Part shown: positions 9,600 to 20,196 of the stretch, piece by piece | Layout: every line of letters starts with the position of its first letter | Position numbering within the stretch: position 1 is the stretch's first letter | From: Polaromonas hydrogenivorans | Lineage (GTDB): Bacteria > Pseudomonadota > Gammaproteobacteria > Burkholderiales > Burkholderiaceae_C | DNA: 64,000 bases | Reading direction: 5' to 3' | Assembly (NCBI RefSeq): GCF_040105105.1 | Contig: NZ_CP157677.1 | Coordinates: 62,001 to 126,000 of the forward strand | Translations under genes and position numbers: made by a program | The notes under the pieces: model-generated | Databases searched by the model: none | What the model was told of the DNA's origin: nothing | The model's input: the letters and a program-made list of their open reading frames with translations, nothing else

Positions 9600-10382
9600 A
9601 TGTACGAAACCCTCGAAATTGAACATAACGGCCCGGTAGCCACGATCTGGATGAATCGTCCGGAGGTCTTTAACGCCTTCAACGAGCAACTGATTGCTGA
9701 TCTGAGCGATGCCTGTTCGGTGCTTGACGCCGACCAGACGGTACGCGTAGTCGTTCTGGCTGGGCGGGGCCGTCATTTTTCAGCCGGGGCCGATCTCAAC
9801 TGGATGAAACGCGCATCCGCCTATGGCGAGGCCGAAAACCTGGAGGATTCACGCCGTTTTGCACGCATGCTGCATGCGCTGTCCGAGATGTCGAAGCCGA
9901 CCATCGCCAGGGTCCAGGGTGCAGCGCTGGGGGGCGGGACTGGTCTGGCTGCGGCCTGCGACATGGCGGTGGCGTCCGCAGATGCGGTTTTTTCCACGTC
10001 AGAGGTGAAGTTCGGAATCATTCCTTCGGTCATCAGTCCCTACGTTTTGCGGGCTATCGGACCCCGTCATGCGCTGCGCTACTTCCAGAGTGCAGAGCGC
10101 ATTTCTGCCGATAGGGCACTGCTCATCGGGCTGGTCAGTGAAGTGACGCCGGTTGATGCGCTGGATGCGGGCATTGCGACGTTGATTGATGCACTGATCG
10201 CCGGGGCACCGCAAGCCCAGAAAGCGGCGAAAGATCTGATCGCAGCGGTCAACGGCCGCACCATCGACGATGTTGTGATCGAAGAAACGGCGCAACGCAT
10301 TGCCCGGCAGCGGGCAACGGATGAAGCCCGGGATGGCATTGTTGCTTTCCTTGAGAAACGCACGCCGGCATGGCTTCTTTAA
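9600..10382 (+). CDS. Enoyl-CoA hydratase/isomerase family protein, candidate PaaF-role hydratase
   Basis: 260 residues, crotonase fold with the oxyanion segment GRHFSAGADLNWMKR. The sequence around ARVQGAALGGGTGLAAACD and SEVKFGIIPSVISPYV resembles methylglutaconyl-CoA hydratase (LiuC) more than E. coli PaaF. The first of the two usual catalytic Glu positions is Gly here; the second (in SEVK) is kept. It is the only other crotonase in the paa cluster, so it may do the 2,3-dehydroadipyl-CoA hydration step, but leucine-type substrates cannot be excluded. Confidence 0.75.
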   Translation: MYETLEIEHNGPVATIWMNRPEVFNAFNEQLIADLSDACSVLDADQTVRVVVLAGRGRHFSAGADLNWMKRASAYGEAENLEDSRRFARMLHALSEMSKPTIARVQGAALGGGTGLAAACDMAVASADAVFSTSEVKFGIIPSVISPYVLRAIGPRHALRYFQSAERISADRALLIGLVSEVTPVDALDAGIATLIDALIAGAPQAQKAAKDLIAAVNGRTIDDVVIEETAQRIARQRATDEARDGIVAFLEKRTPAWLL

Positions 10383-10449
10383 TGAGAACGAGACAGAGCA
10401 GCGAAGGCTGATGCAGAGTTTTTTGTCACCCCACAGGAGATAAGTCAAT

Positions 10450-11463
10450 ATGTATACCCAATCATTCAATGTGCCGGACAGTCCCGGCCTGAAGTCGGTG
10501 CCACTGGCCCCTTCGACAGAATCTGCCGAGTCGCAGGCCCGGTTTGACAACAAGATCGACGCCGATGGCAAGATCGAGCCCCAGGACTGGATGCCCGATG
10601 CCTATCGCAAAACGCTGGTGCGCCAGATCAGCCAGCACGCACACAGCGAAATCGTGGGCATGCTGCCTGAAGGCAACTGGATCAGCCGCGCTCCCAGCCT
10701 CAAACGCAAAGCCATCCTGATTGCCAAAGTGCAGGATGAGGGCGGGCACGGCTTGTACCTGTACAGCGCCGCCGAAACACTGGGCACCAGCCGCGACCAG
10801 ATGCTGGAAGGCTTGCACAGCGGAAAAGCCAAATACAGTTCCATCTTCAACTACCCCACGCTCAACTGGGCCGATATGGGCGTGGTGGGCTGGTTGGTGG
10901 ATGGCGCGGCCATCATGAATCAGATCCCGCTGTGCCGCTGCAGCTACGGCCCCTATGCGCGCGCCATGATCCGCGTGTGCAAGGAAGAATCCTTCCACCA
11001 GCGCCAAGGCTATGAAGCCCTGCTGGTGATGATGCAGGGTACTGCCGAGCAAAAAGCCATGGTGCAGGATGCCGTCAACCGCTGGTGGTGGAAATGCCTG
11101 GCCATGTTTGGCCCGCCAGATGCCGATAGTCCGCACAGCGCCCAGGCCATGCGCTGGGGCATCAAACGCATTTCCAATGACGACCTGCGTCAAAAATTTG
11201 TCGATGCCACCGTGCCACAGGCCAAGGTCCTCGGCGTGACTCTGCCTGATCCCGACCTGAAGTGGAATGAAGAGCGCCAGCACCATGACTATGGGCAAAT
11301 TGACTGGGACGAGTTTTGGTCCACGGTGAATGGCAACGGACCCTGCAATAAAGAGCGCCTGGCGACACGGGTCAAGGCACACAACGATGGCCAGTGGGTG
11401 CGCAATGCCGCGCTGGCCTATTCCCGTAAACAGCAAACACAAGCCACCAAGGAAGCAGCATGA
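10450..11463 (+). CDS. paaA: PaaA, phenylacetyl-CoA epoxidase catalytic subunit
   Basis: 337 residues. The four-helix ferritin-like core shows carboxylate/His ligands in [15 protein letters not shown] and [15 protein letters not shown]. PaaA holds the diiron site that inserts one oxygen of O2 into the ring of phenylacetyl-CoA. A CAGGAGATAA Shine-Dalgarno region precedes the ATG, and the gene opens the tightly overlapping paaABCDE set. Confidence 0.96.
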   Translation: MYTQSFNVPDSPGLKSVPLAPSTESAESQARFDNKIDADGKIEPQDWMPDAYRKTLVRQISQHAHSEIVGMLPEGNWISRAPSLKRKAILIAKVQDEGGHGLYLYSAAETLGTSRDQMLEGLHSGKAKYSSIFNYPTLNWADMGVVGWLVDGAAIMNQIPLCRCSYGPYARAMIRVCKEESFHQRQGYEALLVMMQGTAEQKAMVQDAVNRWWWKCLAMFGPPDADSPHSAQAMRWGIKRISNDDLRQKFVDATVPQAKVLGVTLPDPDLKWNEERQHHDYGQIDWDEFWSTVNGNGPCNKERLATRVKAHNDGQWVRNAALAYSRKQQTQATKEAA

Positions 11464-11756
11464 GCACACCCGCATTGAAAGAATGGCCCCTCTGGGAAGT
11501 TTTTGTCCGCAGCAAGCAAGGCCTGGAGCACAAGCATTGCGGCAGTTTGCACGCCGCCGATGCGCAGCAGGCACTGCAGATGGCGCGCGATGTGTACACC
11601 CGCCGCCAGGAAGGCGTGAGCATCTGGGTGCTGCCTTCGGCCAGCATCACGGCCAGCGCGCCAGAAGATAAAGAATCGATGTTCGAGCCTGCTGCCGACA
11701 AGATCTACCGTCATCCCACCTTCTATGAAATCCCTGACGAAGTGGGGCACATGTAA
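11460..11756 (+). CDS. paaB: PaaB, phenylacetyl-CoA epoxidase subunit
   Basis: 98 residues, the family's normal length. PaaB bridges PaaA-PaaC heterodimers in the epoxidase complex. Segments [20 protein letters not shown] and [14 protein letters not shown] are typical. The start overlaps paaA by 4 bases (ATGA) and the stop overlaps the paaC start by 1 base (TAATG), so the subunits are translationally coupled. Confidence 0.95.
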   Translation: MSTPALKEWPLWEVFVRSKQGLEHKHCGSLHAADAQQALQMARDVYTRRQEGVSIWVLPSASITASAPEDKESMFEPAADKIYRHPTFYEIPDEVGHM

Positions 11757-12541
11757 TGGCAGCGCATACCGACTACCTGCTGCATCTGGCCGACAACGCA
11801 CTGATCCTCGGGCAGCGCAACGCCGAATGGTGTGGTCATGGTCCGATTCTTGAAGAAGACCTGGCACTGGCCAACAACAGCCTGGACCTGATTGGCCAGG
11901 CGCGGCTAATTTACCAGCATGTCGCAGCCCTGCACAACGATGGACGCACCACTGAAGACTTGCTGGCCTACTTCCGTGACGTGCCGGATTTCCGCAACTA
12001 CACCCTGCTGGAGTTGCCCCACAGCACGGCGCTGGCACCCACCGCAGCGGGTGACCGCGACTATGCGGTGACCATTGCGCGCAACTTCCTCTACAGCGCC
12101 CTGATGGTGCTGACGTGGGAGGCGCTCAAGGCGTCCAAAGATGCGCAACTGGCCGCGATTGCCGCCAAGTCGCTCAAAGAAACGCAATACCACTTGCGCC
12201 ACTCGCGCGACTGGCTGCTGCGTTTGGGTGATGGCACCGACGAATCGCACGCTCGCACTCAAGCTGCGCTGGATCACTTGATGCCTTACACCCAGGAGTT
12301 CTGGACGTCAAGCGCTATGGAAACTTCAGCAGTTGATGCCGGCGTGGGCATAGCGACGGCCAGCCTGCAAGCGGCCTGGAACGAAGTCATCAACGACACG
12401 CTGGCCCAAGCCACGCTCAGGCGCTCCAGCACGGACGGCCATATCTCCACAGGCAAGCAGTGCCTGCATTCTGAGCACTTGGGTTTTGTGCTGGCCGAGA
12501 TGCAAAGCTTGGCCCGCGTTCATCCCGAAGCTGTTTGGTAA
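11756..12541 (+). CDS. paaC: PaaC, phenylacetyl-CoA epoxidase structural subunit
   Basis: 261 residues, ferritin-like fold related to PaaA but without a complete metal site; it stabilises PaaA. Typical segments are GHGPILEEDLALANNSLDLIGQ near the N-terminus and a conserved C-terminal helix ending GFVLAEMQSLARVHP. It follows paaB with a 1-base overlap and precedes paaD by 5 bases. Confidence 0.94.
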   Translation: MAAHTDYLLHLADNALILGQRNAEWCGHGPILEEDLALANNSLDLIGQARLIYQHVAALHNDGRTTEDLLAYFRDVPDFRNYTLLELPHSTALAPTAAGDRDYAVTIARNFLYSALMVLTWEALKASKDAQLAAIAAKSLKETQYHLRHSRDWLLRLGDGTDESHARTQAALDHLMPYTQEFWTSSAMETSAVDAGVGIATASLQAAWNEVINDTLAQATLRRSSTDGHISTGKQCLHSEHLGFVLAEMQSLARVHPEAVW

Positions 12542-12546
12542 ACCCC

Positions 12547-13110
12547 ATGCACGCCATGCCATTACCGGACGGTCCCATCGCTGAAAAGCAACCGTCTGAG
12601 CCGCACCATGCGGTGTGGGCTCTGCTGGAGTCAGTGACCGACCCGGAAATTCCGGTAGTGTCGCTGCGCGAAATGGGCATCTTGCGGGCTGTGAGGGAAA
12701 GCTCGGAGGGGCTGGAAGTGGTGATCACCCCCACCTACAGTGGCTGCCCGGCCATGAGTCAGATGGAAGACGACGTGATCGCGGCACTGGCGCAAGCCGG
12801 CGTGGCAGCCCGCGTGATCACTCAGCTGGCTCCAGCCTGGTCCACCGACTGGATGACGCCCGAGGCCAGAGTCAAGCTGCGGGCCTACGGAATCGCCCCT
12901 CCGCAGGCCAGCAGCTGCGCTAGTAAGGGTGTCAATGTGGTGCAGTTTGCTACTAAAAAAATATCTGACTACGTACAGCCAGCAGTGGTTTGCCCGCAAT
13001 GCGGATCAGACAACACCACAGAAACCTCGCATTTTGGTTCCACGGCTTGCAAGGCACTGTACCGCTGCCTCAATTGCATGGAACCGTTTGATTACTTCAA
13101 ACCTTATTGA
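12547..13110 (+). CDS. paaD: PaaD, maturation/accessory protein of the phenylacetyl-CoA epoxidase
   Basis: 187 residues from the ATG at 12547. The N-terminal DUF59 (MIP18-like) domain contains SVTDPEIPVVSLREMGI; the C-terminal zinc-ribbon carries CPQC (149-152) and CLNC (174-177) around FGSTACKALYRC. It is thought to help assemble metal centres of the epoxidase. The linker between the two domains (about residues 134-146) is coded by AT-rich DNA unlike the rest of the gene and resembles a Comamonadaceae intergenic repeat. Confidence 0.93.
   Translation: MHAMPLPDGPIAEKQPSEPHHAVWALLESVTDPEIPVVSLREMGILRAVRESSEGLEVVITPTYSGCPAMSQMEDDVIAALAQAGVAARVITQLAPAWSTDWMTPEARVKLRAYGIAPPQASSCASKGVNVVQFATKKISDYVQPAVVCPQCGSDNTTETSHFGSTACKALYRCLNCMEPFDYFKPY
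12946..12982 (+). repeat. REP-like AT-rich insert inside paaD coding sequence (candidate)
   Basis: The stretch TTTGCTACTAAAAAAATA followed by TCTGACTACGTAC is far more AT-rich than paaD around it. It resembles the intergenic hairpin element at 34268-34300 (TTGCTATTTTTTTAATAGC then TTATTACGTAG): both share the GCTA start, the A/T run and TACGTA. It keeps the reading frame and encodes linker residues between two domains. That it is a mobile repeat is inferred from only two sites in this window. Confidence 0.4.
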
Positions 13111-13129
13111 GCGCTCCTGCGTCCCCACC

Positions 13130-14233
13130 ATGTCAACAATTCCCCGTTTTCACGACCTCAAGCTCGCGCGCATCAGCCCCGAAGCCGCAGGGTCTGTCTC
13201 CATCACGCTCACCATTCCGCAAAATCTGCGCGAAACCTTTTCGTTCCAGCCAGGCCAGTACCTGACGCTACGAGCCACCATTGACGGCGCCGATGTGCGG
13301 CGCAGCTACTCTATATGCAGCACCCGCAGCCACCTGGCGGCCCACCATGAATTAGTGGTGGGCATCCGGCCCATGGAGGGCGGCATATTTTCCAACTGGG
13401 CGGTAAAAGAGCTCAAAGAGGGTGACACGTTGGCCGTAATGCCGCCAGACGGACGCTTTGTGTCGAAACGCCCGCGAGCGCTGCATCGCGTCGGTTTTGC
13501 CGCCGGTTCAGGCATCACGCCCATTCTGTCCATCATGGCGAGCACGCTCGAAGAGCAGCCAGAGTCGCAGTTCACCCTCATCTACGGCAATCGCAGCATG
13601 GCCAGCGTGATGTTCAATGAGTCACTGCAGGACCTGAAGGACCGCTACCCCAATCGCCTCACACTGATCCACATCCTTTCGCGCCAGGCACAGGAGTCCG
13701 ATCTGCTGCAAGGCCGCATCGACGGCGACAAGATTCGCGCCATCATCGACGCGCTGCTGCCTGTGGGCAGTATGGACGAAGTCTTCATTTGTGGCCCCGA
13801 AGTCATGATTGAAGTTACCGAAGCAGCGTTGCTTGCCGCCGGTGTGCCAGCCAACAGCGTGCACAGCGAACGTTTCACCTCGCCGACGCTCGAAGAACTC
13901 ACGCCTGCTGGCAGGCAGGCCGCCGTGGCGAGTCACAAACTGCCAGTCCTTGGAAAGATTGCGCTGACCGTGGTGTTGGACGGGAAATCTCATGACTTGA
14001 ATATGGCGTCTGACCAGCATGTGCTGGATGTGGCGCTTGCTGCTGGTCTGGACCTGCCTTATTCGTGCAAAGGGGGAGTCTGCTCCACCTGCCGGGTCAA
14101 GGTGATGAAAGGCAGTGTTCACATGGATAAGAATTTTGGGCTGGAAAAATGGGAGACAGAGAAAGGTTTTGTGCTTTCCTGTCAAGCCCGTCCGACCAGT
14201 ACCCAGTTAACCGTGAGCTTTGACGAACGCTGA
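13130..14233 (+). CDS. paaE: PaaE, reductase of the phenylacetyl-CoA epoxidase
   Basis: 367 residues from the ATG at 13130 (E. coli 356). FAD-binding motif RRSYSICS, NAD(P)-binding GFAAGSGITPILSI, and a C-terminal plant-type [2Fe-2S] domain with Cys313, Cys318 and Cys321 in YSCKGGVCSTC and Cys351 in LSCQ. It passes electrons from NADPH to the PaaA diiron centre. It lies 19 bases after paaD and is the last paa gene before the IS insertion. Confidence 0.95.
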   Translation: MSTIPRFHDLKLARISPEAAGSVSITLTIPQNLRETFSFQPGQYLTLRATIDGADVRRSYSICSTRSHLAAHHELVVGIRPMEGGIFSNWAVKELKEGDTLAVMPPDGRFVSKRPRALHRVGFAAGSGITPILSIMASTLEEQPESQFTLIYGNRSMASVMFNESLQDLKDRYPNRLTLIHILSRQAQESDLLQGRIDGDKIRAIIDALLPVGSMDEVFICGPEVMIEVTEAALLAAGVPANSVHSERFTSPTLEELTPAGRQAAVASHKLPVLGKIALTVVLDGKSHDLNMASDQHVLDVALAAGLDLPYSCKGGVCSTCRVKVMKGSVHMDKNFGLEKWETEKGFVLSCQARPTSTQLTVSFDER

Positions 14234-14281
14234 GCGCTATTGCATGTGTTGGCGCGAGCTGAAAACATGCTGCTTTCTGAA

Positions 14282-15739
14282 CTTGGCTTTATCCATTTGC
14301 AGCGTGCGTTTGAAACGCAAACCCGACTGGTGTGGTCCAAAGATGATCACCACTCCGCGACGAGAGGTCCATCATGTCGACGCTGCCAGCCGGGCTTGCA
14401 AAGTTAATCCTACCCTTCGCCGGTCTGTTTTCCAAGCGCGTGTTCCAGTCGGTACAGGTGCTGCTCGCCGGCGCCATTCTGTCCACCGGTAAACGCACAG
14501 TGACCTCTGCCCTGCGCATCATGGGCCTGGGCCAGGAGCGGCACTTCCAGACCTATCACCGGGTGCTCAATCGCGCCACATGGTCGAGCCTGGCGGTCAG
14601 CCGGATCCTGCTGCAGCTGCCGGTAGCGCGCCTTTGCGCCCGAGGGGCCGCTCGTCTTCGCTCTGGACGACACGATTGAGCGGCGCTGGGGCGCGCGCAT
14701 TGCCGCCCGCGGCATCTACCGTGACCCGGTGCGCTCGTCTCGCAGCCATTTCGTCAAGGTCAGTGGGTTGCGCTGGCTGTGCATGATGCTGCTGGTGCCT
14801 ATTCCATGGGCTGCCAGGGTCTGGGCGCTTCCTTTCCTGACCGCGCTGTGCCCGTCACAGCGCTACCACGACAGCCAAGGCAAGAGGCACAAAAAGCTCA
14901 CCGACTGGGCACGCCAGATGGTCAAGCAGGTCAGCCGCTGGCTGCCCAATAGGCCAATTGTTATTGTGGCCGACAGCGCCTTTGCCGCGCTGGATTTTCT
15001 GGGCGCCGCAAGGCGGCATGCTACTGTCATCACCCGTTTGCGCCTGGATGCCGCGCTGTATGCACCAGCGCCCGAGCGCCGTCCTGGACAGCGCGGACGC
15101 ACGCGCCTCAAGGGCGAACGACTGCCTGCGCTGGGCGAAGTGCTTGCCGATTCGGCCACTGCATGGACCGAACTGACGCTTGCCTGCTGGTATGGCGAGC
15201 ACGACCGCACGGTCGAGGTCGCCAGCAGCACGGCTGTCTGGTACCACCCCGGCATGCCCACCGTCCCGCTTCGCTGGATCCTGATCCGCGATCCGCTGAA
15301 ACAATTCGAGTCCCAGGCCCTGCTATGCACTGCACAAGAGGCCACGCCATCGTTCATCCTGGAGTGCTTCGTGCAGCGCTGGCAGGTTGAAGTCACCTTC
15401 GAGGAAGCACGCGCCCATCTGGGCGTCGAAACCCAGCGCCAGTGGTCAGACAAGGCGATTGCGCGCACCACGCCTTGCCTTTTTGCACTGTATTCCCTCG
15501 TGACGCTGGCCGCGCAGCAGCTGTTTTCAACCGGACAGATTTACCGGCGCTGCGCCGCCTGGTATCCCAAACCGCAGGCCACCTTTTCCGACACCATCGC
15601 TTGCGTGCGCCGCAACTTATGGAGCCACGCGTATTTTTCAATCTCGCCTCATGAGAGCGACATGGGGAAAATCCCGCGCCCTTTGGTCGATCGCTTCATC
15701 GACTCGCTTTGTTATGCGGCTTGAATGGATAAAGCCGAG
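14282..15739 (+). mobile_element. Insertion sequence (IS701/IS4-like DDE), 1458 bp, with 16-bp inverted repeats and 5-bp target duplication
   Basis: The left end, CTTGGCTTTATCCATT (14282-14297), and the right end (15724-15739, whose reverse complement is CTCGGCTTTATCCATT) match at 15 of 16 bases. CTGAA directly precedes the element (14277-14281) and directly follows it (15740-15744), a 5-bp target duplication. The element separates paaE from paaZ, so transcription from the paa promoter into paaZ-paaY may be reduced. The family assignment is from the transposase and is less certain than the boundaries. Confidence 0.9.
14374..15724 (+). pseudogene. IS transposase with one frameshift
   Basis: One transposase of about 449 residues, read in two frames. 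The N-terminal part runs from the ATG at 14374 to about 14630. The rest carries a DDE triad in FALDDT, VADSAFA and FEEAR. The frames join if one C is removed at 14630-14632 (GCGCGCCTTTGCG), restoring PVARFAPEGPLVFALDD. The extra base could be inactivation or a sequence error. A +1 slip at CTT-TGC is conceivable but unsupported. Confidence 0.85.
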
Positions 15740-15763
15740 CTGAAGGCCTAACCAATCATCATC

Positions 15764-17809
15764 ATGACCAAGACAATTCAAAGTTACATTGCCGGCCGCT
15801 GGATCGGCCAGCAAGGCGCTCAGACCCTGCGCAGCGCGATCAATGGCCGTCCGGTAGCCCAAACCCACGCCGAGGTCATCGATTTTGGTGAGGCAGTCCA
15901 GCACGCACGTCGTGTCGGACTGCCTGCCCTATTGGCGCTGGACTTCCAGCAGCGCGCCGAGCGTTTGAAGGCCTTGGCCAAGTATCTGATGGAGCACAAG
16001 GAACTGCTTTACCCCGTCTCTGCCCACACAGGAGCTACGCGCGCTGACAGTTGGATCGACATCGAAGGTGGTGCAGGTACGCTGTTTGCATTTGCAAGTA
16101 TCGGCAGCAATGAACTTCCCTCGGGCAACATCGTTCACGAAGGTCCTGCAATTCCTTTGGGAAAAAAGGGCGTTTTTTCCGGCACCCACATTTTGGTGCC
16201 TCGCGGTGGTGTTGCAGTCCACATTAACGCTTTCAATTTTCCGGTTTGGGGTTTGCTGGAAAAATTTGCACCCAGCTTCCTGGCGGGGATGCCCTGCATT
16301 GGCAAGCCTGCGACGTCCACCAGTTATCTGACCGAAGCCGCAATGCGTCTGATTGTGCAGTCAGGCATCCTGCCGGAGGGGAGCTTGCAGTTGGTTGTCG
16401 GTGGTGTTGGCGACTTGCTGGACCGACTCGATGGCGCTGATGTCGTCACATTTACCGGCTCAGCTGACACCGCTGCGAAACTGCGGGTGCATCCGAACTT
16501 GGTGCGTCACAGCATCCCATTCAATGCCGAGGCCGATTCACTGAACTGCGCGATCCTGGCCCCTGATGTAACACCTGACGACGAGGAGTTTGATCTCTTT
16601 GTGAAAGAAGTGGCACGCGAGATGACGACCAAGGCGGGGCAGAAATGCACTGCAATCCGTCGCGCTATTGTGCCACGCCATCATCTTGATGCTGTGGTCG
16701 AGAGGTTGCGTACGCGCTTGGCCAAGACGGTGATGGGCGACCCTGGTGTGGACGGCGTGCGCATGGGGCCGTTGGCATCTCACGCCCAGCAGGCCGATGT
16801 AGCGGACCGCGTTGCCACTTTATTGCAAAGCACCGAACTTGTCTTTGGAGAGAGCGACTGCCCAGCTCTCAAGGGCGAGGACGTTTCTGATGGCGCGTTC
16901 TTTGCGCCGACGTTACTGGTTTGCCAACGGCCATTTGAGTCTCAGGCGGTGCATGACGTCGAGGCCTTTGGACCCGTATGCACGCTGATGCCCTACGACG
17001 GATTGGATGACGCGCTGGCTCTTGCCTCCCGTGGCAAGGGGAGTCTGGTGGCGACATTGGTTACCCGCGATCCGCAGGTTGCGGCAAAAGTCATTCCCGC
17101 AGCGGCAGCGTGGCACGGACGCCTGCATATTTTGGACCGTGAAGCAGCCGTTGAATCCACGGGCCACGGCTCGCCGCTGCCACTGCTCAAGCACGGTGGT
17201 CCGGGCCGTGCGGGAGGAGGCGAAGAGCTGGGCGGCATTCGCGCTGTCAAGCACTATCTGCAGCGTGCAGCCGTGCAAGGCTCGCCCACGATGCTGGCAG
17301 CGGTCACTGGCGAACATGTGCGTGGTGCCAAGGTGAACGACACACCAATTCACCCGTTTCGCAGCTACTTTGAAGACCTGAAAATCGGCGACTCTTTACT
17401 CACGCATCGGCGCACTGTTGGCGAGGCGGATATTGTCGCATTCGGTGGTATTTCGGGTGACTACTTCTACATGCACTTCGACGAGATCGCCGCGAAGGAC
17501 TCACAGTTCGGCAAGCGGATTGCACACGGCTACTTTGTGCTCTCTGCGGCTGCGGGTTTGTTTGTTTCCCCTGCACCAGGTCCTGTTCTGGCCAACTACG
17601 GCCTGGACGCGTTGCGATTCATCAAACCCGTAGGGATTGGCGACACAATCCGTGCACGTCTGACTGCCAAACGTAAAACCGATCGCAACAAGAAAGACGA
17701 CAAAGGCGTTGGGCAAGGTGTCGTTGCCTGGGATGTGGAGGTCATGAATCAGCATGACGAAATAGTAGCCAGCTACGACATTCTGACGCTAGTCGCCAAG
17801 CGGGGTTGA
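15764..17809 (+). CDS. paaZ: PaaZ, bifunctional oxepin-CoA hydrolase / semialdehyde dehydrogenase
   Basis: 681 residues. The N-terminal aldehyde dehydrogenase domain has nucleophile Cys295 in GQKCTAIRR. The C-terminal MaoC-type R-hydratase domain (from about 530) has Asp566 and His571 in [10 protein letters not shown]. This is the ring-opening enzyme: hydratase opens the oxepin ring, and the dehydrogenase oxidises the reactive aldehyde. The start lies 24 bases after the IS end, so its original upstream context has been replaced by the IS. Its stop lies 8 bases before the paaY ATG. Confidence 0.95.
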   Translation: MTKTIQSYIAGRWIGQQGAQTLRSAINGRPVAQTHAEVIDFGEAVQHARRVGLPALLALDFQQRAERLKALAKYLMEHKELLYPVSAHTGATRADSWIDIEGGAGTLFAFASIGSNELPSGNIVHEGPAIPLGKKGVFSGTHILVPRGGVAVHINAFNFPVWGLLEKFAPSFLAGMPCIGKPATSTSYLTEAAMRLIVQSGILPEGSLQLVVGGVGDLLDRLDGADVVTFTGSADTAAKLRVHPNLVRHSIPFNAEADSLNCAILAPDVTPDDEEFDLFVKEVAREMTTKAGQKCTAIRRAIVPRHHLDAVVERLRTRLAKTVMGDPGVDGVRMGPLASHAQQADVADRVATLLQSTELVFGESDCPALKGEDVSDGAFFAPTLLVCQRPFESQAVHDVEAFGPVCTLMPYDGLDDALALASRGKGSLVATLVTRDPQVAAKVIPAAAAWHGRLHILDREAAVESTGHGSPLPLLKHGGPGRAGGGEELGGIRAVKHYLQRAAVQGSPTMLAAVTGEHVRGAKVNDTPIHPFRSYFEDLKIGDSLLTHRRTVGEADIVAFGGISGDYFYMHFDEIAAKDSQFGKRIAHGYFVLSAAAGLFVSPAPGPVLANYGLDALRFIKPVGIGDTIRARLTAKRKTDRNKKDDKGVGQGVVAWDVEVMNQHDEIVASYDILTLVAKRG

Positions 17810-17817
17810 GCCACATC

Positions 17818-18420
17818 ATGCCCTGCTATTCAATTGAAGGTGTGGTGCCGGTCATTGATCCGAGCGCGTATGTACACCCCACTGCGGTATTGATCGGCGA
17901 TGTCATCATCGGGGAAAACTGCTATGTCGGCCCCAACGCCTGCCTGCGTGGCGATTTCGGGCGCATTGTGTTGAAGGCCGGCGCCAATGTCCAGGACACC
18001 TGCGTGATGCATGGTTTTCCCGACCACGATACGGTTGTCGAAGAGAACGGCCATATCGGCCATGGTGCGGTGCTGCACAGTTGTATCGTGCGTCGCGGCG
18101 CATTGGTAGGCATGAACGCTGTGGTGATGGACGAGGCAGAGGTTGGCGAGCAGTCCATTGTGGCTGCGTGTGCGTTTGTTCCAGCGGGGATGCGAATCCC
18201 GCCGCGCACCTTGGTAGCTGGTATTCCTGCCAAAGTCAAACGTGAGTTGAGCGAGGCTGAGATCGCTTGGAAGACGCAAGGCACTCAAACCTACCAAGAT
18301 TTGACTCTTCGCTGCATTGCCACTATGCAGCTGGTTGAACCGCTACTCTTTGTTGAACCCGACCGTCCCCAAGTGCGATCACCGCATGTGAAATCTCTGA
18401 CGGCGACCAAGCGGACTTGA
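17818..18420 (+). CDS. paaY: PaaY, gamma-carbonic-anhydrase-like hexapeptide-repeat protein (thioesterase)
   Basis: 200 residues from the ATG at 17818. The left-handed beta-helix repeats ([18 protein letters not shown] and onward) and the metal-binding His residues of [24 protein letters not shown] place it in the gamma-carbonic anhydrase/PaaY group. PaaY is reported to hydrolyse inhibitory CoA adducts that arise during phenylacetate breakdown. It is the last recognisable paa gene. A short ATG-initiated frame at 18454 (MNLHNWPVDRK) runs into the IS66 end and may be a truncated next gene. Confidence 0.9.
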   Translation: MPCYSIEGVVPVIDPSAYVHPTAVLIGDVIIGENCYVGPNACLRGDFGRIVLKAGANVQDTCVMHGFPDHDTVVEENGHIGHGAVLHSCIVRRGALVGMNAVVMDEAEVGEQSIVAACAFVPAGMRIPPRTLVAGIPAKVKRELSEAEIAWKTQGTQTYQDLTLRCIATMQLVEPLLFVEPDRPQVRSPHVKSLTATKRT

Positions 18421-18520
18421 GGTCCTTTCGATTTAAATAAACAAGGCAGCCGCATGAATCTGCATAACTGGCCCGTTGACCGTAAGCGTCTTGGCACGGC
18501 ACCTTGACCGCGCTGCCGAT

Positions 18521-20114
18521 TCAGGATTGCCGTTGCCAGCGGTGAGGCAGTAGTTCGTCGATGCGAGAGTTCATGTGGCCAGGCAGCCTGCTCAGCACGT
18601 CCTTCAGATAAGCCCAGGGGTCATGGCCATGCAGCTTTGCCGACTGCAACAAACTCATCACGACGGCGGCTCGCTGGCCGGCTAGTTCGCTGCCGGCAAA
18701 CAACCATGCCCGGCGCCCCATTGCCCATGGCCGAATCAGATTTTCGAGATGGTTGTTATCAATCTGGACGTTGCCGTCGGCCAGATAAGTGGTCAGCGCT
18801 TCCCAGCGGTTCAGGCTGTAGTCAATCGCTTTGGCCGTGGCACTGCCCTCGGGCACGCGTTGCCTCTCCCGCTTCAGCCAGGCGTGCAGATCCTCGCAAA
18901 GCGGCTTTGCGCTCGATTGCCTGATAGAGAGTCGATCTTCGGGCGACAAGCCTTTGACCTGGCGCTCGATCTGGTAGAGCGCGGCAATGCGCTGTATCGC
19001 CTGCGTGCCCACCGGACTCAGGCGGTCCTTGACCAGTTCATCAAACTTTCGGCGTGCGTGCGCGAAACACGCTGCGCCGACACGGGTCTGCTGCTTGAGG
19101 ACTTGGTCGTATACCCCGTATCCGTCGGAGATCAGCGTGCCCGACCAGCCCTTGAGAAATTCAAGCGGGTACTTGGCCCCTCGGCCCAGGCAGAACTCAT
19201 AAACCACGCCTGGAGAAACATCAAAGCCGCTTCGAGCATAGGCCCAGATGTAGGCCCTTTTGGTCTTGCCCGCACCAGGGTCCAGCATGGCCACCGGGGT
19301 TTCGTCGGCATGCACCACCGCGCAGTTGAGGACAAACTCCCGGTGCGCCGCATACAGGGGCACAAGGGCAGCGCCTGCCTGGCCAGACCACGATGCCAGC
19401 GTGGAGCGCGGCGTGTGAACGCCAGAGCGGGCGTTGATTTGTTCCTGCCGGTAATACGGAATGTGATCGACGAAGCGGCTCACGGCAGTGTGCGCCACCA
19501 GACCCGGCCGTGGGCATGCCCTTGTCAATGATGTGCGGCTCCACCGGCTCTTGTACCAAGGTCTGGCAGCACTTGCAGGCCCACTTGCCGCGGATGTGGC
19601 GGTGCACGAAGAATTCGGCTGGAATGATGTCCAGGCGCTCGCTCACGTCTTCACCGATACGCACCATGGCCTGACCGCATCCGCAGGTTGTGTTCTCTGG
19701 CTCGTGGTGGTGCTCCACACGTTTGAGGTGTTCTGGCAGGGCTTGACGTTTGGGCTTGCGGCGGGCGTCATGCTCGGTGTCTGCCGTGTCGCCAGAATCC
19801 TTGGCAGCCGCCTTCAGTGCTGCAAGTTGTGCTTCCAGATCCGCCTGGTCGGCCGCCAGCGTTTCTTCAAACAACTGGCGCTGCTCGGCATTCATGCGCT
19901 CGGTCTTGGCATCAAATCGCCAAGCCTTCAGGCGGCGCAGCTCAAACAAGATGCTCTGGATACGCGCTTCCTTGAACTCGATGGCCTTGGCCTGCGAGTC
20001 AATTTGCTGGCTTTGCTGGCCAATGTGCTGGAGGACCTTGGCCGCCAACGCTGCAGCGGCCTCAGGGCCCAGACCGACGAAGTCCTGAGCGCTGAGGGTG
20101 TGCACGTTGAGCAT
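18521..20114 (-). pseudogene. tnpC: IS66 TnpC transposase, frameshifted
   Basis: About 530 residues if one base is removed from the CCC at 19503-19505. The N-terminal part (start MLNVHTLSAQDF at 20114) has a leucine-rich coiled region and a zinc-finger-like segment CGCGQAMVRIGEDVSERLD with CKCC. The C-terminal part carries the IS66 catalytic domain (VHADETPVAML, SDGYGVYD, NNHLENLIRPWAMGR). Removing one base joins GMPTAG to LVAHTAVSRFVDHIPYYRQE, the normal family sequence. As given it would not make a full transposase. Confidence 0.88.
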
Positions 20115-20196
20115 GCTGTCATTGTGCAAAAGGCGCACAGCGATTGGAACTAGGGCATCTGCCAATTGCCCTGCGACACCGGCTGCGCCACAGTCG

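Noticed and set aside
14620..14640. Programmed +1 frameshift (CTT-TGC) in the IS transposase
   Set aside because: No stop codon or stimulatory signal stands at the site, and similar single-base changes in C/G runs affect unrelated genes in this window.
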